Of a stretch of DNA of 64,000 bases, positions 1 to 10,814 are shown piece after piece. Made by a program: the position numbers and the translations under genes. This stretch comes from Podarcis raffonei (Eukaryota > Chordata > Lepidosauria > Squamata > Lacertidae): positions 107,033,851 through 107,097,850 of the forward strand of contig NC_070604.1 in assembly GCF_027172205.1 (NCBI RefSeq), given 5' to 3'. Positions within the stretch are counted from its first letter, which is position 1; each line of letters begins with the position of its first letter. The notes beneath the pieces were generated by a model. The model ran no database searches. It was not told where the DNA came from and saw nothing but the letters and a program-made list of their open reading frames with translations.

Positions 1-616
1 GGTGTGATATGGGGAGGCATTTTCCACAACTGGCAGAGGAAGATTGTGGACCATGTTTCCTCACCAACAACATAGTTCAGTTTGAGTAATGAAAAAAAAA
101 GTATTTCGCCACAGCGAAGGCACCTGTAGGTGTGAGGTTGGGTAGATGTTCTTCTGCAGCATTTGAGTACAATTGTTGGGGAAAGGCTCTTGAAGTCAGA
201 GCTGGGTTTGCTGTCACTTGGAAAACAGGGTATGAAAAATATACTTCTCTGTGGCTTGGAAATACATTTAGGAGGCTTGCATGTGGCACGCAAAACTCAT
301 GTTGCTGGTTTTTGTGGCGCTCTAGAAACCTAAAAAAAACTTCTATCAGAGGTGGCAGTGAGACAACATAAATGGGACTTTACCCCTTGGGAAAGGATGG
401 CTGTATTGTACATGCCAGTTTCAAGTCACTTTATCATCTGGCCGAATAGGCATGTGAAAATATATATGCAGACGAAATAACACTCTGGTTACTGTTGCTC
501 AGGGGGAAAGCCACTTAACACGTGGGACATAGTGGCTACTTATATTGCCTTAGAGAAGCTTAGGCTTCTTAGTGCCTGCTTAAAAGAAAGAAAAAAAACA
601 GTTTTACAGCATTTTG
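1..616. other. Unique sequence, nothing recognised
   Basis: No repeat family, splice-flanked exon or RNA gene is recognisable. Open frames here are short and have no family-like composition. Confidence 0.5.
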
Positions 617-800
617 CTGTTGAATCGCAGAACTGTAAAGTTGGAAGGGATCCCGAGGGTCATCTAGTCCAACCCCCTGCAACGCAGGAATCTTAAATAG
701 ATCACACATGACAGATGGCCAGCCAAGCTCTACTTTAAAAACCTCCAAGGAAGGAGAGTCCACTACCTCTCCTGGGAATCTGTTCCACTGCCGAAACAAC
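617..800 (-). mobile_element. CR1 LINE 3' remnant
   Basis: The segment reads, in reverse orientation, the CR1 3' end: a stretch like GTTGGAAGGGATC, then a CATCTAGTCCAACCCCCTGC core, then the AAACCTCCAAGGAAGGAGAG and TGTTCCACTGCCGAACAAC blocks. In CR1 these blocks lie in the end of ORF2 and the short 3' UTR. It is 5'-truncated and diverged, with no usable frame left. The same tail core recurs in the tRNA-headed SINEs of this window, which borrow CR1 machinery. Confidence 0.75.
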
Positions 801-1524
801 TCTAGCCTTTTTTTTTTGCTGCTACATCATGCAGTTGACTTATGTTCAGTTTGTGGTCTCCTAAGACCCCCTAGATCCTTTAAACATGTGCTACTAGCAA
901 TCCACCTGTCCCCCCATCTTACATGTGTGCAGCTGGTTCTTTGTGCCACATTGCATGGGACTATTTTCTCTGTTTATCAGTTGCAAATATTTCCTCCCTT
1001 TTGCTGCAATTCCTTGTGCCTGACAACTGCAAAGCTTCCTTTGCATTGAAATGAAACTGAGGGCATACGCTGTCAACAGAAGAGACAGTCAGCAAAAGAA
1101 CTGTATCTAGCAAGGTCTTTGCACACTCCCGACACTTTCCTAACAATCTAGTACTGAGTGTAACATACACCTGAGCAATACAGCTAAAACCCTATTCGAC
1201 TCAAATGCCAGTACTGGGAAATCTAGGTTCATAGTATGCTCCTTACATAGCTTCATGGCAATATAATCTTATGTCAACAGCACACTCCTTTACCTGTAAT
1301 TTCTGATTGTCTTGGTGTTTCCTACCTTCCCTTCCTCCAAACTTAGGTTGTGGTGAATAGGTGGTAAGTTTTCTTCTCCTTTTCATCAGCTCTGTCTCAA
1401 CGTTAGGCAATGGCGGTTTTTATATTTTTATATATTTAAGTGAATCAATGTGTGGCAATGAGCAGTGGCCATTTCTGCCCTACCGCTTTTGTGATTTGGT
1501 TAAATGAAACTTCATTATAAGAAC
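801..1524. other. Unique sequence, nothing recognised
   Basis: AT-rich single-copy-looking DNA with no identifiable exon, RNA gene or repeat. Confidence 0.45.
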
Positions 1525-1790
1525 TTAAGCAGATCCCTGCTGGACTGGATCAGGCCAAAGGCCCATTTAGGCCAGTATTCTGTTCTCTCACCTGCCTGTG
1601 AGAAACCTGTGAGCAAGACCTGATGATGAACTCAATATTACTTTCCTACTTGTGTTTCTTCCGCAACTGGTATTCAGAGGCTGGCTTTCTCCAGTCTTGG
1701 AGTTTGCCTGTAGCCCACATCACGACTAAGAGTCATTGCTATATCCTCTGTGAATTTGTCTACTCCCCGTTTAAAGATATGTCAGTTGGC
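1525..1790 (+). repeat. Interspersed repeat R1 (family unnamed)
   Basis: It contains the block CTGGATCAGGCCAAAGGCCC followed by a CCAGTATTCTGTTCTC-like block, an AACTGGTATTCAGAGGC block and GAATTTGTCTACTCC-like sequence. The same order of blocks recurs at 28543-28670 and, shorter, at 12712-12800. It is therefore an old dispersed family. It is common in sauropsid DNA as far as I recall, but I cannot assign a class from sequence alone. Confidence 0.6.
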
Positions 1791-2116
1791 CATTTTGTGT
1801 GTGTGTCTATATAGACATTTATACCTTTCCATGACCATTATTTTTGATTTCTCATTTTACAGAAAAGGTATAAAAATGAGGAAAGCTACCAGTTTTGTGA
1901 CATTAGGTATCTTGTGCTTCAAATTCCATTGTTTAATTATATGCTGTGGGGCACAGTGTGTCCCTTCGTCTGGCCTCAATCTGCCATTATTCAGCTTCAT
2001 TTGGTGGACCTTCCAGCTCTAAGATTCTATGATTTCCTTGATCTGGACACTATATTTCTGTTGATGCAGCCTAGAATAGCTGGGGGAAGTTTATTCACTT
2101 TCTTCACAGCATGCAT
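1791..2116. other. Unique sequence, nothing recognised
   Basis: Short TG-rich run near 1796-1806; otherwise nothing identifiable. Confidence 0.4.
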
Positions 2117-2135
2117 AAACCCTAACCCTAACCCT
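2117..2135. repeat. Short interstitial telomeric tract
   Basis: The run CCCTAACCCTAACCCT (2120-2135) is 2.7 perfect units of the vertebrate telomere repeat, C-rich strand. It is far too short for a telomere or a fusion relic. Directly downstream, a block of about 21 bp with the core CCTAGATGGAAAA on a T-run is repeated twice in tandem (2140-2182). Confidence 0.7.
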
Positions 2136-2182
2136 CATATTTTTTTTCCTAGATGGAAAATTTTTTTTCCTAGATGGAAAAA

Positions 2183-4155
2183 ATTGCCTCAACATTGAAC
2201 CTTTCCTCATAGGAGAGCTGCTCCAGTCACGTGATCCGTTTGCTTGCCTCTTCCTATTCATTAGTGTCAGCACTTGAAGGCTACAAACCAGAAATCTGTA
2301 AGGGGTCCTATGTGTTTTGATGCATGCCATCAGCATAATTTGCATACACTTTTCAGGAACCCGGCAGATGCCAAACTACAGCTGATGGAACTTCTTGCTT
2401 TGCTTCTGCATTTGATGCCATCAAACGAGATAAACTCAAGAAAGCATTTGAAAATTCTTGTATGGGTTTACAGTAGAAGCAAAGAATAAATGTGGGCTTT
2501 TAAAACAAAAAAACACAAAAAACCCCAACTCCTGCCACACTTTCCTGTCCTATTTTCAAACTTATATTTGCAACCTTGAGAACTAGTAACTTAACATTTT
2601 TTTTAAAAAAACAAACCACCCAGAAACTGGTTCTAGCAAGAACCCTGGGGACATTACATACCTCCCACCTGTGCTATATATGTGAGTGAGCTAAGAGTTG
2701 TTTATATTAGGAACTGTTGAGGAGGCAGATACCGACAAGTCTGTGGCTTCTGTGATAGCAAAACAGCTCAAGATGCTTGGGTATTTCAAATGGTTTGGAG
2801 GGGTGGGGGAGTTTGCCCTACATGTGTCTCAAGTAAATAGCTGTCGTCTCTTAACAAAATGGGATGTTGTAAAACCTAGACTTCGGGTTTCTGTGAGATT
2901 TTCGCATTACACAAGGTCCTATGTCTCTGAGACTCCCAAGTGAAATTTCTTCACTTCCTCGGTACTGCTTTTTATTCCTGACTGCTCTGGCCAAAACACC
3001 CCCCCCCAAAAGTAATAATGAAATGTGCAGCTTCCTTGAAGCCAGCTTTGTTTTCTATCGGTGGTAGTTTTTTTGCTATTACCAGCTGGTACGACACTGA
3101 ATGGAAAGATTGTCAATGTCTCCTCATAAGAACGAAATGACATTTAAGTTTTAAGGAAATGCCAGCTTAAAAAAAGAAAAGAAAGAAGAAAGCGTGACTA
3201 AGAATCCCAGTAAGACTGCTAATCTTGTATACAACTGATTTTGTGTCAAAGGAAGTCCCAGACTGTCCCCTTTGCATTTTATGACCTTTTAGCCTCATCA
3301 TTTTTATTATTTTGTCTCTCTACATTTGTGTGTGTGTTTCTATATATCTGCCAGATGACAATGAAGTTCCATGCATCAGATGAAGTGGCCTCTAGTTCAC
3401 AAAAGGCTTATGGCACAATAAATCGTTCAGTCTTTATGGCCTCACAATACTTTTGGTTGTGTTTGTTGTAAGAAACTAACCTGGCCATCCCTTTAGGGTA
3501 AGCCTCACTCTTGCTCTGATAAGTATGGATCACCTTTCTTTATTTTAGGCCCCAATCATCTAACATAAGCATGCATAGAGCAAACTGGTTAGTCAAAATA
3601 ATCATTAGTGGGCATATTTGCAAGTCTCTGGTAGGTACTGTTGTAGGACCTTAAAATTCTTATAACAGTCTTTCTAAATCCTGGTTCCTCAGTCCTGAAG
3701 CAGTCACTTTTGTGAAATGCAGAGGGGTGAGGACTGGTTCTCTTCATTCCCCTTTTTCTGTGTGTGCATCCTAGTGCAATTTTTTAAAAATAAAAATAGG
3801 CAATGTAGCAGGAAGCCCCCCCCCAATCATTCAGTTGTACAAACTTCACACACACTCACACACTACATACGCTACGCTTCTTTATAAATTCATAGAAAAT
3901 CAACCATACATCGGATTTGTACTATTCCACTTTTATTTTACTCCATGAAGGAAGGACTACAAAATGGGGAAGGTTTGTAACAGGGCAGCCATAATCCTTG
4001 ACCATAGCAGTACATACACAGGAGCCCTGCCCAGTTGCTATGCCAACCCTGATGGTCTCAGACAGAAGACCATCAACACTGCATACACGAGTGGATTCAA
4101 CACGGACTATAACAAAAGAACAGTGATTGGATTCCCCCTCAGGGGGCAGGAAACT
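2183..4155. other. Unique sequence, about 2 kb
   Basis: Mostly AT-rich single-copy-looking DNA. It has a short C-run at 3000-3008 and a short CACA run near 3847-3862. I see no exon with splice sites, no RNA gene and no clear transposon. Confidence 0.45.
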
Positions 4156-4510
4156 GCAACTACCTTTTGTCTTCTGAAAATGACTCATGGGGAGGGGGAG
4201 AAGGGAACCAGCCAGGTGACATGACACTCAGGTTACCACCACCACCCCTCCCTCAACCCCTCCTTTCTGTGATGTATGATGTTTCTGGGGGTGGTCTTGA
4301 TCTACAGGGTGGGAATTTCAAAAGTTTTTATAAGGCCTTGCACACCCATTTTTCTGTGTCTTTCCTCTCTCCTGCAAGTGAGGGGAGCACCCTGTTGCAA
4401 CAGTTCAATAAAGGCCAAGCCTACAGGCTGCTGATTTGCTCCAATTTACTCTGGTTGGTGTCTTTACTTTTTGTCCAAGGGGGCCCTCGGATTTTTCCGG
4501 TAACAGCAAC
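4156..4510 (+). mobile_element. Solo LTR-like fossil, family B
   Basis: The segment has the layout of a long terminal repeat: an AP-1-like ATGACTCAT site, a TATA-like TTTTTATAAGG at about 4323, an AATAAA signal at about 4407 and a terminal GGTAACA. Its R/U5 portion (block GGGGAGCACCCTGTTGCAAC and following) recurs on the other strand at 7490-7870. The pentamer GCAAC lies just inside both ends and could be a target duplication, but the 5' boundary is uncertain. No internal retroviral region lies alongside. Treat as an old, broken LTR fossil. Confidence 0.55.
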
Positions 4511-4580
4511 TGAATTCTCATAGACCACTCAACACTAGCAAAATGTTCTCTTGATCTTTCCTAAAACTTGAAGTGGTCAG

Positions 4581-4581
<1 letters not shown>

Positions 4582-4657
<76 letters not shown>
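4582..4657. repeat. Compound (CT)n(CA)n microsatellite
   Basis: About 22 CT units run directly into about 15 CA units without interruption. Probably length-variable between individuals. Confidence 0.95.
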
Positions 4658-4658
<1 letters not shown>

Positions 4659-4659
4659 C

Positions 4660-5294
4660 ATTGTTGTAGTCATGAGGTTTGCATGATTTTTGCTTGGTAA
4701 ATAGATACTTAAGGGTTTTTCCTTCTGAGAAGAGCAAGCGTGTGGCTATGGAAATACTCATCCTCATAAGATTACTGTATGTTATTTACACAACGAAATT
4801 AAGATTTCACGAGAAATCTAACATGTTGACTTTCTGTATTTGCTGCTCACTCATTTCCTGTGAGGTTGAGTTTGTTTATCTTGAAAAATCCTATTTTTAA
4901 ACCTGTTCTGACAATAAGCCATTTGAATGTTCATGCCAGTCATTTGAAGGTGTTTCACTTTGGTGCATGGTTGGTTGGGCTTTGCAGCTGCTTCTTTGAG
5001 AAATATGATGTTCAGAAGAACCATGATTTGCAGGGCAAGGGGGGGAAACAACAGACGTGTTTTCTAATATTACATGAGGGGAAATCAGTTCTGAACGGGA
5101 AAGATGACTTCCTAAAACTATCTGAAGTCAAATTCTGACCCAAGCCATCTGGTCTGATGCCATTCATGCAAACTATTACTTGTGGCCCACAACACATGAG
5201 ACAGATGATGAATTAAAAAAAAAGAAAACCAGTTTACATATTAGGCCAAAGCCTGAAGTATACAAGACTTGCAAGTTTCTAGACCAACATTTAT
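4660..5294. other. Unique sequence, nothing recognised
   Basis: AT-rich DNA with no recognisable gene or repeat; open frames overlap one another on both strands as expected by chance. Confidence 0.4.
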
Positions 5295-5366
5295 GGCTGC
5301 TTGTAGGACTGTTGTGGTCCCTTCCAATGCTGCAATTACATTATTCTATGATTCTATGATGCAGAC
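5295..5366 (+). mobile_element. CR1-type SINE/LINE tail
   Basis: The block TGGTCCCTTCCAATGCTGCA followed by ATTCTATGATTCTATGATG is the CR1-type 3' end with its 8-bp terminal motif. Only the tail survives, so LINE and SINE origin cannot be separated. Confidence 0.6.
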
Positions 5367-5974
5367 TGGTTCACACTTCTATGTTTCTCGCTTGGTGATG
5401 ACAAATGAAGGTCATCAAATGGTGACTAGTGTGTGTAACCGAAACATCACAGAAGCTGACTAAAATGCCGCAAACATAATTTTCACTTCACTTTCTACAC
5501 ACACAAACACACTGTTGCTGGGACCACCTCTGTTAGGTTTTCAGATGGACACAGTGGGAGCTAATGCAGAATTACCTTCTCTCAGCTTTAATTTTTGGGA
5601 TGAAACCAGTTTGTGGGAAAGTGCTTTCCAAGGGTATGAAATTTGTAGTAGGTCCAGTTTGTGTGCGGACTACGGGAAGATCTCAGTGTGCACTGAATGT
5701 AGAATGCAATGCTTGTGTGTACACAGTTCTTCGTCTGCACTGGGATAAGGCAGCTTCCTGCGTTAACACAATCAGCTGAAATTACTCAGTAATCCGTTGA
5801 TGAGAACTCATGGGATGCATGCACTTCAGCGTAGATGGCTTTCAAAGGATGTGTTTATCATGCACTTAACTATGAAAACAAAATTCCCCTTGAAATTCCT
5901 AATAGCTGTTTCGTTTATGCCCTGCCTGTGGTCTTCCCAAAAGCATCAGGCTGACCATTGACAGGATGTGGGAC
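5367..5974. other. Unique sequence, nothing recognised
   Basis: No identifiable exon or repeat. Local short open frames lack family similarity. Confidence 0.4.
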
Positions 5975-6078
5975 TAGATGGACCCTCACAGGGTTGTGAG
6001 GATGAAATGGAGATGAAGAGAAGCTGCCACGAACTCCTTGGAAGAAAGATGGGGGGGAGATTATGTAAATGTTAATAA
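5975..6078 (+). mobile_element. MIR-like (CORE) SINE remnant
   Basis: Contains CTCACAGGGTTGTGAGGATG, then a GAACTCCTTGGAAGAAAG block and an AATGTTAATAAA end. The same series recurs at 33125-33310 and 47045-47185. The middle resembles the mammalian MIR core around its GTTGTGAGGAT motif. Old and degraded. Confidence 0.55.
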
Positions 6079-6180
6079 AGCAGATCCCATCAGCCCCAGC
6101 CAGGTTGGCCAATGGCCAGGGATGATGACAACTGTAGTCCATTAACGTTGGAAGGGCGCCATGTTTGGTTACCCCTGGTC
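6079..6180. mobile_element. hAT-type MITE remnant
   Basis: Carries CCCATCAGCCCCAGCCAGG, a central GGCCAATGGCCAGGGATGATG and a right end reading GGTTACCCCTGG. This is the layout of the foldback hAT elements seen at 26999-27135 and 42972-43095. The left terminal repeat is not recognisable. Confidence 0.45.
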
Positions 6181-6330
6181 TGAGGTATAAGAGTAACCCC
6201 ACAGTCCTGTTTTGGCACCTGTTAATTCTCTTGCTCTCGTCCTGCATTTTCTTTGTAAAAACCCGAACAATGACAACAAGAAAAAGGGAGCCACTAGTAC
6301 ATTGTGTCAACATTGTGTATCCAGAGCCAC

Positions 6331-6628
6331 TGTTATGTACTGAGTTGAATAGGATCCAAATTGCAGCAGTCTGATTGGTCCTAGAACAATAGGATTCAGA
6401 ATGCAGCAGTCTGATTGGTCCGCAGGAGCCACCCAATCCAACTCCAGGTGGAAGTGAATGCGCAACCTGATTGGCCTACAGGAGAATCCCGGAATTAGCC
6501 AATCATGTGGGGCCCATTGTGTATATAATGTATATAAAGCAGACATTTCGGGGGAACTTCCATTCCTCCTCACTACTATGAGCTGAATAAAGAGCATGAA
6601 ATCCACACTCAACTCCGAGTATATTTCA
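6331..6628 (+). mobile_element. Solo LTR fossil, family A, copy 1
   Basis: A 298-bp element starting TGTTATGTAC and ending ATATTTCA, flanked by a 5-bp duplication GCCAC (6326-6330 and 6629-6633). Inside are repeated inverted CCAAT boxes (TGATTGG), a TATA box (TATATAAAGC) and an AATAAAGAGC polyadenylation signal, as expected for U3-R-U5. A module of about 45 bp carrying the CTGATTGGTCC box is duplicated relative to copy 2 at 10562-10806, which explains its greater length. No internal region remains, so it arose by LTR-LTR recombination. The 5-bp duplication fits Ty3/Gypsy or some endogenous retrovirus classes. Confidence 0.85.
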
Positions 6629-6639
6629 GCCACCAATTG

Positions 6640-7489
6640 AAAACAAATAGCCTGTGCCTTTTTGAAGCTCTCTTTAACCTTGTAGGCAGAACGCTGTCTA
6701 AAAGTAAGGACTTGTTTTACTGAATTTGGGCCTCACCTCAGTAGCTTGCCTGATTTGATTTGAGGTTATATATGAAGCTGTGTGGCACGGCTCCTAACCT
6801 AGGCCTGTAGCAGGGCTTGTCCAAGTCTTAAGGGGGAAGAAGGAGAGGAGAAGCTGTGGTTTGGGTTGCCCTTAAGGTGACAGTGCTGGAATACAACACC
6901 TCGACGTCATCTTGTCTCGTAGTAGTGATTTCCCTCAGATAATTACGCATTTTCTAAGGGAAAACAAGGTGCTTTCTTTTTCTGGGGGCGTGTGGGGTTT
7001 CGCAGTCCCTCCCACACTATGATGTTATCACATGACCTGGATGGAACTTGTGCACAAAGCAGTTGGGGCTCTTCTCAAAATGGTTTGGCTCTGCCCACGC
7101 CATGGCCTATGCAACATCATCGAATCACGAAATGTGGGCTGAGCTGGGCTAAAAACATGCAGCCCTCGCCATTCTTCAGCAGCTTTGGAAGCAGTAAAAA
7201 AAAACACCAAAGATGCCTGTCTCTGAAAGACTATCTAGGTTTGGTTTGGTTTTTTAAAATAAAAAAATGGGACCTATCTGTGTGAAACGCTTGAACTTGA
7301 AAAATAAAATAAAATAAAACCCGCCACTGTTGCAAAATGCAGCATTTGCTGTTCCAAATGCAGAGGCCGAAGAACACCTTCCTTCATTCCAATGCCATAG
7401 ATGTTAGTAGTCTCGAGGTGTCTTCACCCTACCAAAGCAGTTTTTTCCTGAGATTTGTCCCATAACATTGTCTGTACTGTAATAAATGA
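6640..7489. other. Unique sequence, nothing recognised
   Basis: No identifiable gene, RNA or repeat apart from short A-runs at about 7196 and 7300-7318. Confidence 0.4.
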
Positions 7490-7870
7490 AAATCTGCCTT
7501 TATTCCCTTATGGGGGACACAAGAGCCCTTATAGAGTCCTTTGTAGGTTCTCCATTGGTCGGAGAAAATAACAGAGGCCAACCAGAGAATATTGAGAAGC
7601 AAAGCAGCTCGTAAGCCTGATCCTTATTGAACTGTTGCAACAGGGTGCTCCCCCCACATGCAGGAGAAAGGAGGAGGACCCAGAACAAAGGTGTGTCCGC
7701 CCTCATATAGACTTTCACCACAGCGACCCCACCGAATGCCTCTGTGTTTTGTTGCTGAGAAGTAATTCGCTCACGGAGGCGATGCTCACTTGCCCTGCAA
7801 CTTGTTCCTTGTGACTAAGGAATTCTTTTTTAAACACCCGCCTCCTCCAGTGCAGAGCTTGTGCCTAGAA
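7490..7870 (-). mobile_element. Solo LTR-like fossil, family B, second copy
   Basis: On the minus strand it reads TATATGAGGGCGG (TATA-like), then CTCCTGCATGTGGGGGGAGC, CACCCTGTTGCAACAGTTC, an AATAAGGA-type signal and a CTCTGGTTGGCCTCTG U5-like block. The block order matches family B at 4156-4510. Neither outer boundary is certain and no internal region is present. Old and broken. Confidence 0.55.
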
Positions 7871-7946
7871 ACTTCAAACTGGGCAGCACATTATGAGGCA
7901 AGTATGGAGTGACCTAAACCCCTGTTTGCCTTGTAATGACAATATA

Positions 7947-8251
7947 AAAGGTAAAGGGACCCCTGACCATTAGGTCCAGTCGTGGCTCATCTCGCTTTAC
8001 TGGCCGAGGGAGCCAGTATGACTAATCCGCTTCTGGCAAACCAGAGCAGCGCACGGAAACGCCGTTTACCTTCCCGCTAGAGTGGTACATATTTATCTAC
8101 TTGCACTTTGACATGCTTTCGAACTGCTAGGTTGGCAGGAGCTGGGACTGAGCAATGGGAGCTCACCCCTTTGCGGGGATTCGAACTGCCGACCTTCTGA
8201 TTGACAAGTCCTAATCTCTGTGGTTTAACCCACAGTGCCACCCGCGTCCCC
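7947..8251 (-). mobile_element. Sauria SINE, copy 1
   Basis: A tRNA-derived SINE with its head at 8251 and its tail at 7947. The head carries the pol III B box (GGTTCGAATCC type). The body carries the CAACCTAGCAGTTCGAAAGC and AGTAGATAAATA blocks, and the tail ends in the ACCTTT repeat that Sauria SINEs share with BovB LINEs. A perfect 12-bp duplication, AATGACAATATA, flanks it (7935-7946 and 8252-8263), proving insertion by target-primed reverse transcription. Part of the 3' third is deleted relative to the copy at 15788. Confidence 0.95.
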
Positions 8252-8263
8252 AATGACAATATA

Positions 8264-8585
8264 GAATCCTGCAATTCAGGATGGGATCTTCAGTCTTCCC
8301 CTGCCTATTTTTTATATGCCACTGCTCTTCCTCATGTCCCATGCTGCACCCATTTCTTCCCTAGCCAGCCTTCAGAAATATGCCCACGGGGAGAAAGGGA
8401 ACCTGGGAGAACTGGCAGAAAGAGAAGTTTTAACTACTTCTTGCGCACAGGCCAATTCTGCACTCCCTCCTACTCTCAAAGTTCTGCTAGGTGGGGAGAA
8501 GGATTAACACTATATCAGGTTGTTGTTTTTTTAAAAGGCATGTCATAATGATATCATTACAAACTTGGAGCCTTTACCTAACTCT
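8264..8585. other. Unique sequence, nothing recognised
   Basis: No repeat or gene recognised. Confidence 0.4.
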
Positions 8586-8891
8586 GGGGTCAGGAAACAT
8601 TTTCAGCAGGGGGCTGGTCCACTGTCCCTCAGACCTTGTGGGGGGGCTTGACTATATTTTGAAAAATTAATAAATGAACAAATTCCTTTGCCCAACAAAT
8701 AACCCAGAGATGCATTTTAAATAATAGCACACATTCTACTCATGTAAAAACACCAGGCAGGCCCCACAAATAACCCAGAGATGCATTTTAAATAAAAGCA
8801 CACATTCTACTCATGTAAAAACACACTGATTCCCGGACCATCCGCGGGCCAGATTTAGAAGGTGATTGGGCCAGATAGTTTGCCTACCCAG
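8586..8891. mobile_element. Non-autonomous hAT (Charlie-like) element
   Basis: The left end CTGGGGTCAGGAAAC and right end GTTTGCCTACCCAG are inverted repeats of the Charlie type. Internal blocks such as TCCCTCAGACCTTGTGGGGG are typical of this lizard family. A 58-bp internal block is present twice (8696-8753 and 8767-8824), separated by 13 bp. The expected 8-bp target duplication is no longer clear. Confidence 0.7.
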
Positions 8892-8929
8892 GAGTCCTAA
8901 CCCTCATCAGTCCAAATGGGAAAAAATAA

Positions 8930-9440
8930 TTAAATAGGGAAATACTGATAAACATGTGTTGTTGGAGGAATGTGCCACAGGATACTATTAATATAAGCCT
9001 CAAAGAAAGTGTCTACAAAATAGGTTTCTTAAGTGGCATTTAACGCCAAAGCATCTTAGATGTACAGTATAGGCAATAAGTCCACAATGGAGATGTAAGA
9101 AGCCTAAAGCCAGCATTTTACACACATTTTGGAATTGTTCTCGAATGATCCAAAAAGAAGTGTTCCCCCGTTCCATGAAATAATGTCATATAAATAATAA
9201 CATTTTGAGATTGAGTCACTATATATCAAGTTTCAATTTAAGAGAGGGAGGTTTAAAAGGTTGGGTGGGTGGGTTTTTTCTCACTCTCACCAAAATCTGG
9301 CACTAAGAGGATGTTTGTAACCATTAAGTCGAATCCAAAATAGAGAGCGTGTATGATTATCTTGATTTAGGTTCAGGATTCCCTGATATGCTTTTCGAAT
9401 CCTAGCATGTGCAGTTTGTATATTTTTAATTTTTGTTTGA
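8930..9440 (+). mobile_element. Degraded L1 ORF2 3' fragment
   Basis: Around 8998-9145 a plus-strand translation gives a W-H-L-T-P stretch, then W-R-C-K and H-T-F-W-N-C. This matches the Y-W-x-T-P and C-W-x-C...H-x-x-W-x-C zinc-knuckle region near the L1 ORF2 C-terminus, compared with the better copies at 22833-23195 and 25014-25406. Frames are interrupted. The AT-rich sequence downstream may be 3' UTR. Confidence 0.5.
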
Positions 9441-9507
9441 ACCTTGGTTTTATTAAGTGTGATTTGTACAGTTCATGGCTTTAGGGACTAAACTGTAGCT
9501 TCAAGTC

Positions 9508-9770
9508 ATATATAGAGGAAGCTGATTTATACTGAGCCATAGGTCTATCTCGCCCACTTGTGTTTAGTGATCAAACAGACTAAACTTCAGTCTGGCTGCC
9601 AACAGCTCCCCAAGGCCTCCTGAGGAGTTTTCCCCTCAGTCTTGCTGTTTCAGATTCTTTAAAGTAGAGATGGCAGGGATATTGCATTTGGGATCCTCTG
9701 TGCAAATGTTCATGTCTGGGCCCTGGAAAGATAACAAATAGTCTCTGCCAAGGGAATTATAAGCCACCAC
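9508..9770 (-). mobile_element. tRNA-Ala-like SINE, diverged
   Basis: In reverse orientation it carries the family's 3' block (GGAAGCTGATTTATACTGAG), a middle with CAGTCTGGCTGCC, and a decayed head near 9685-9720. The block order matches the better copy at 41322-41440. Old. Confidence 0.5.
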
Positions 9771-9832
9771 ATCCACCCCTTCTGATCTGAGCCCACTAGG
9801 CTTGATTCTTTCATTGTTGTAGTGTTGTGGGA

Positions 9833-10045
9833 ATCATTTTATTGGAACATGGGAAGCTGACTAACACCCAGTCAGAAAATAGAGAATTATATTCACAGGC
9901 CAGCAGTGGATCTCCAGAATTTCAGACAGAGGGTTTTCCTGGTGGTCCTACCTGGAGATGTGAGGGACCTTATGCATGCAAAGTAGACGGTGTACCACTG
10001 GGCCACATACCCTCCCCTGGAGCCCATGCCACTTCCAACGATATA
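9833..10045 (-). mobile_element. tRNA-Ala-like SINE
   Basis: On the minus strand the head reads CCCAGTGGTACACCGTCTAC then TTTGCATGCATAAGGTCCCT. This is the D arm, the TGC anticodon loop and the following arm of a tRNA-Ala-like sequence. A CTGTCTGAAATTCTGGAGAT block and a GTTAGTCAGCTTCCCATGTT end follow. The element is decayed. Confidence 0.6.
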
Positions 10046-10049
10046 TGGA

Positions 10050-10556
10050 TGATGGAGCCATGTTGGTTGTGAAAATGATGGGATTTCTGCCCATGCTGCC
10101 ATGCCCCTCCCTAAGGCCTGGTCATTGTTTCTGTGTCAAGAAGTCACGCTCTTCATGGGACACATAGCAGAGTAGCATGAGGCTAGAGTATAGACTGGGG
10201 GGGGCATGGCTTGTATGTCACTGATGGAAATGATTGAATCCTGTGAACTGCTCTGAGACCATATACTACTACTACTAATAATTGTTCTTAAGTGCTAATG
10301 CTCACAATTCCACTGCCTTGTTTTTTTAAGTTTCCAGTCCTCATTTCCTGTTGTTGCTGTCTCTGATGAAATAGGTTGTACGTGTTTCGAAATACTATAA
10401 AAACTGGCAAAAGCCTGTTTAAAAGAGGTGATGGTGGGGTGGTTGGGACCATTCTAACTCTACAACTCTTTCAAGCTCATAATTGTCCTGTCATATCACC
10501 TTCAGCACTTAGCAGATTGGGGTGGGGATTGCTATTTTCTGTCCCCACCTAGGAAG
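10050..10556. other. Unique sequence, nothing recognised
   Basis: Short (TAC)n tract at about 10264-10281; otherwise nothing identifiable. Confidence 0.4.
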
Positions 10557-10561
10557 GATAG

Positions 10562-10806
10562 CGTTATGTACTAAGCTTGGATCCTAGAACAATAGGCAAG
10601 TAGGATCCTAGAATGCAACAACTGATTGGCCAGCAGGAAAAGACCAATCAGGCTCCAGGAGGGAAGCAGAATCAGCCAATCAGATGGGTCTCATTGTGTA
10701 AATAATGTATATAACAGCCTGAGGTTTGGGGGGGGCAATTCTATCAACTTTTTTACAAGCTGCAATAAAGAGCATGAAATCACTACAGGACTCTGAGTAT
10801 ATTTCA
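10562..10806 (+). mobile_element. Solo LTR fossil, family A, copy 2
   Basis: A 245-bp element of the same family as 6331-6628. It shares the GTTATGTACT start, inverted CCAAT boxes (CTGATTGGCC), an AATGTATATAAC TATA region, the AATAAAGAGCATGAAATC signal and the GAGTATATTTCA end. A perfect 5-bp duplication GATAG flanks it (10557-10561 and 10807-10811). No internal region is present. Independent insertion site from copy 1. Confidence 0.85.
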
Positions 10807-10814
10807 GATAGTCT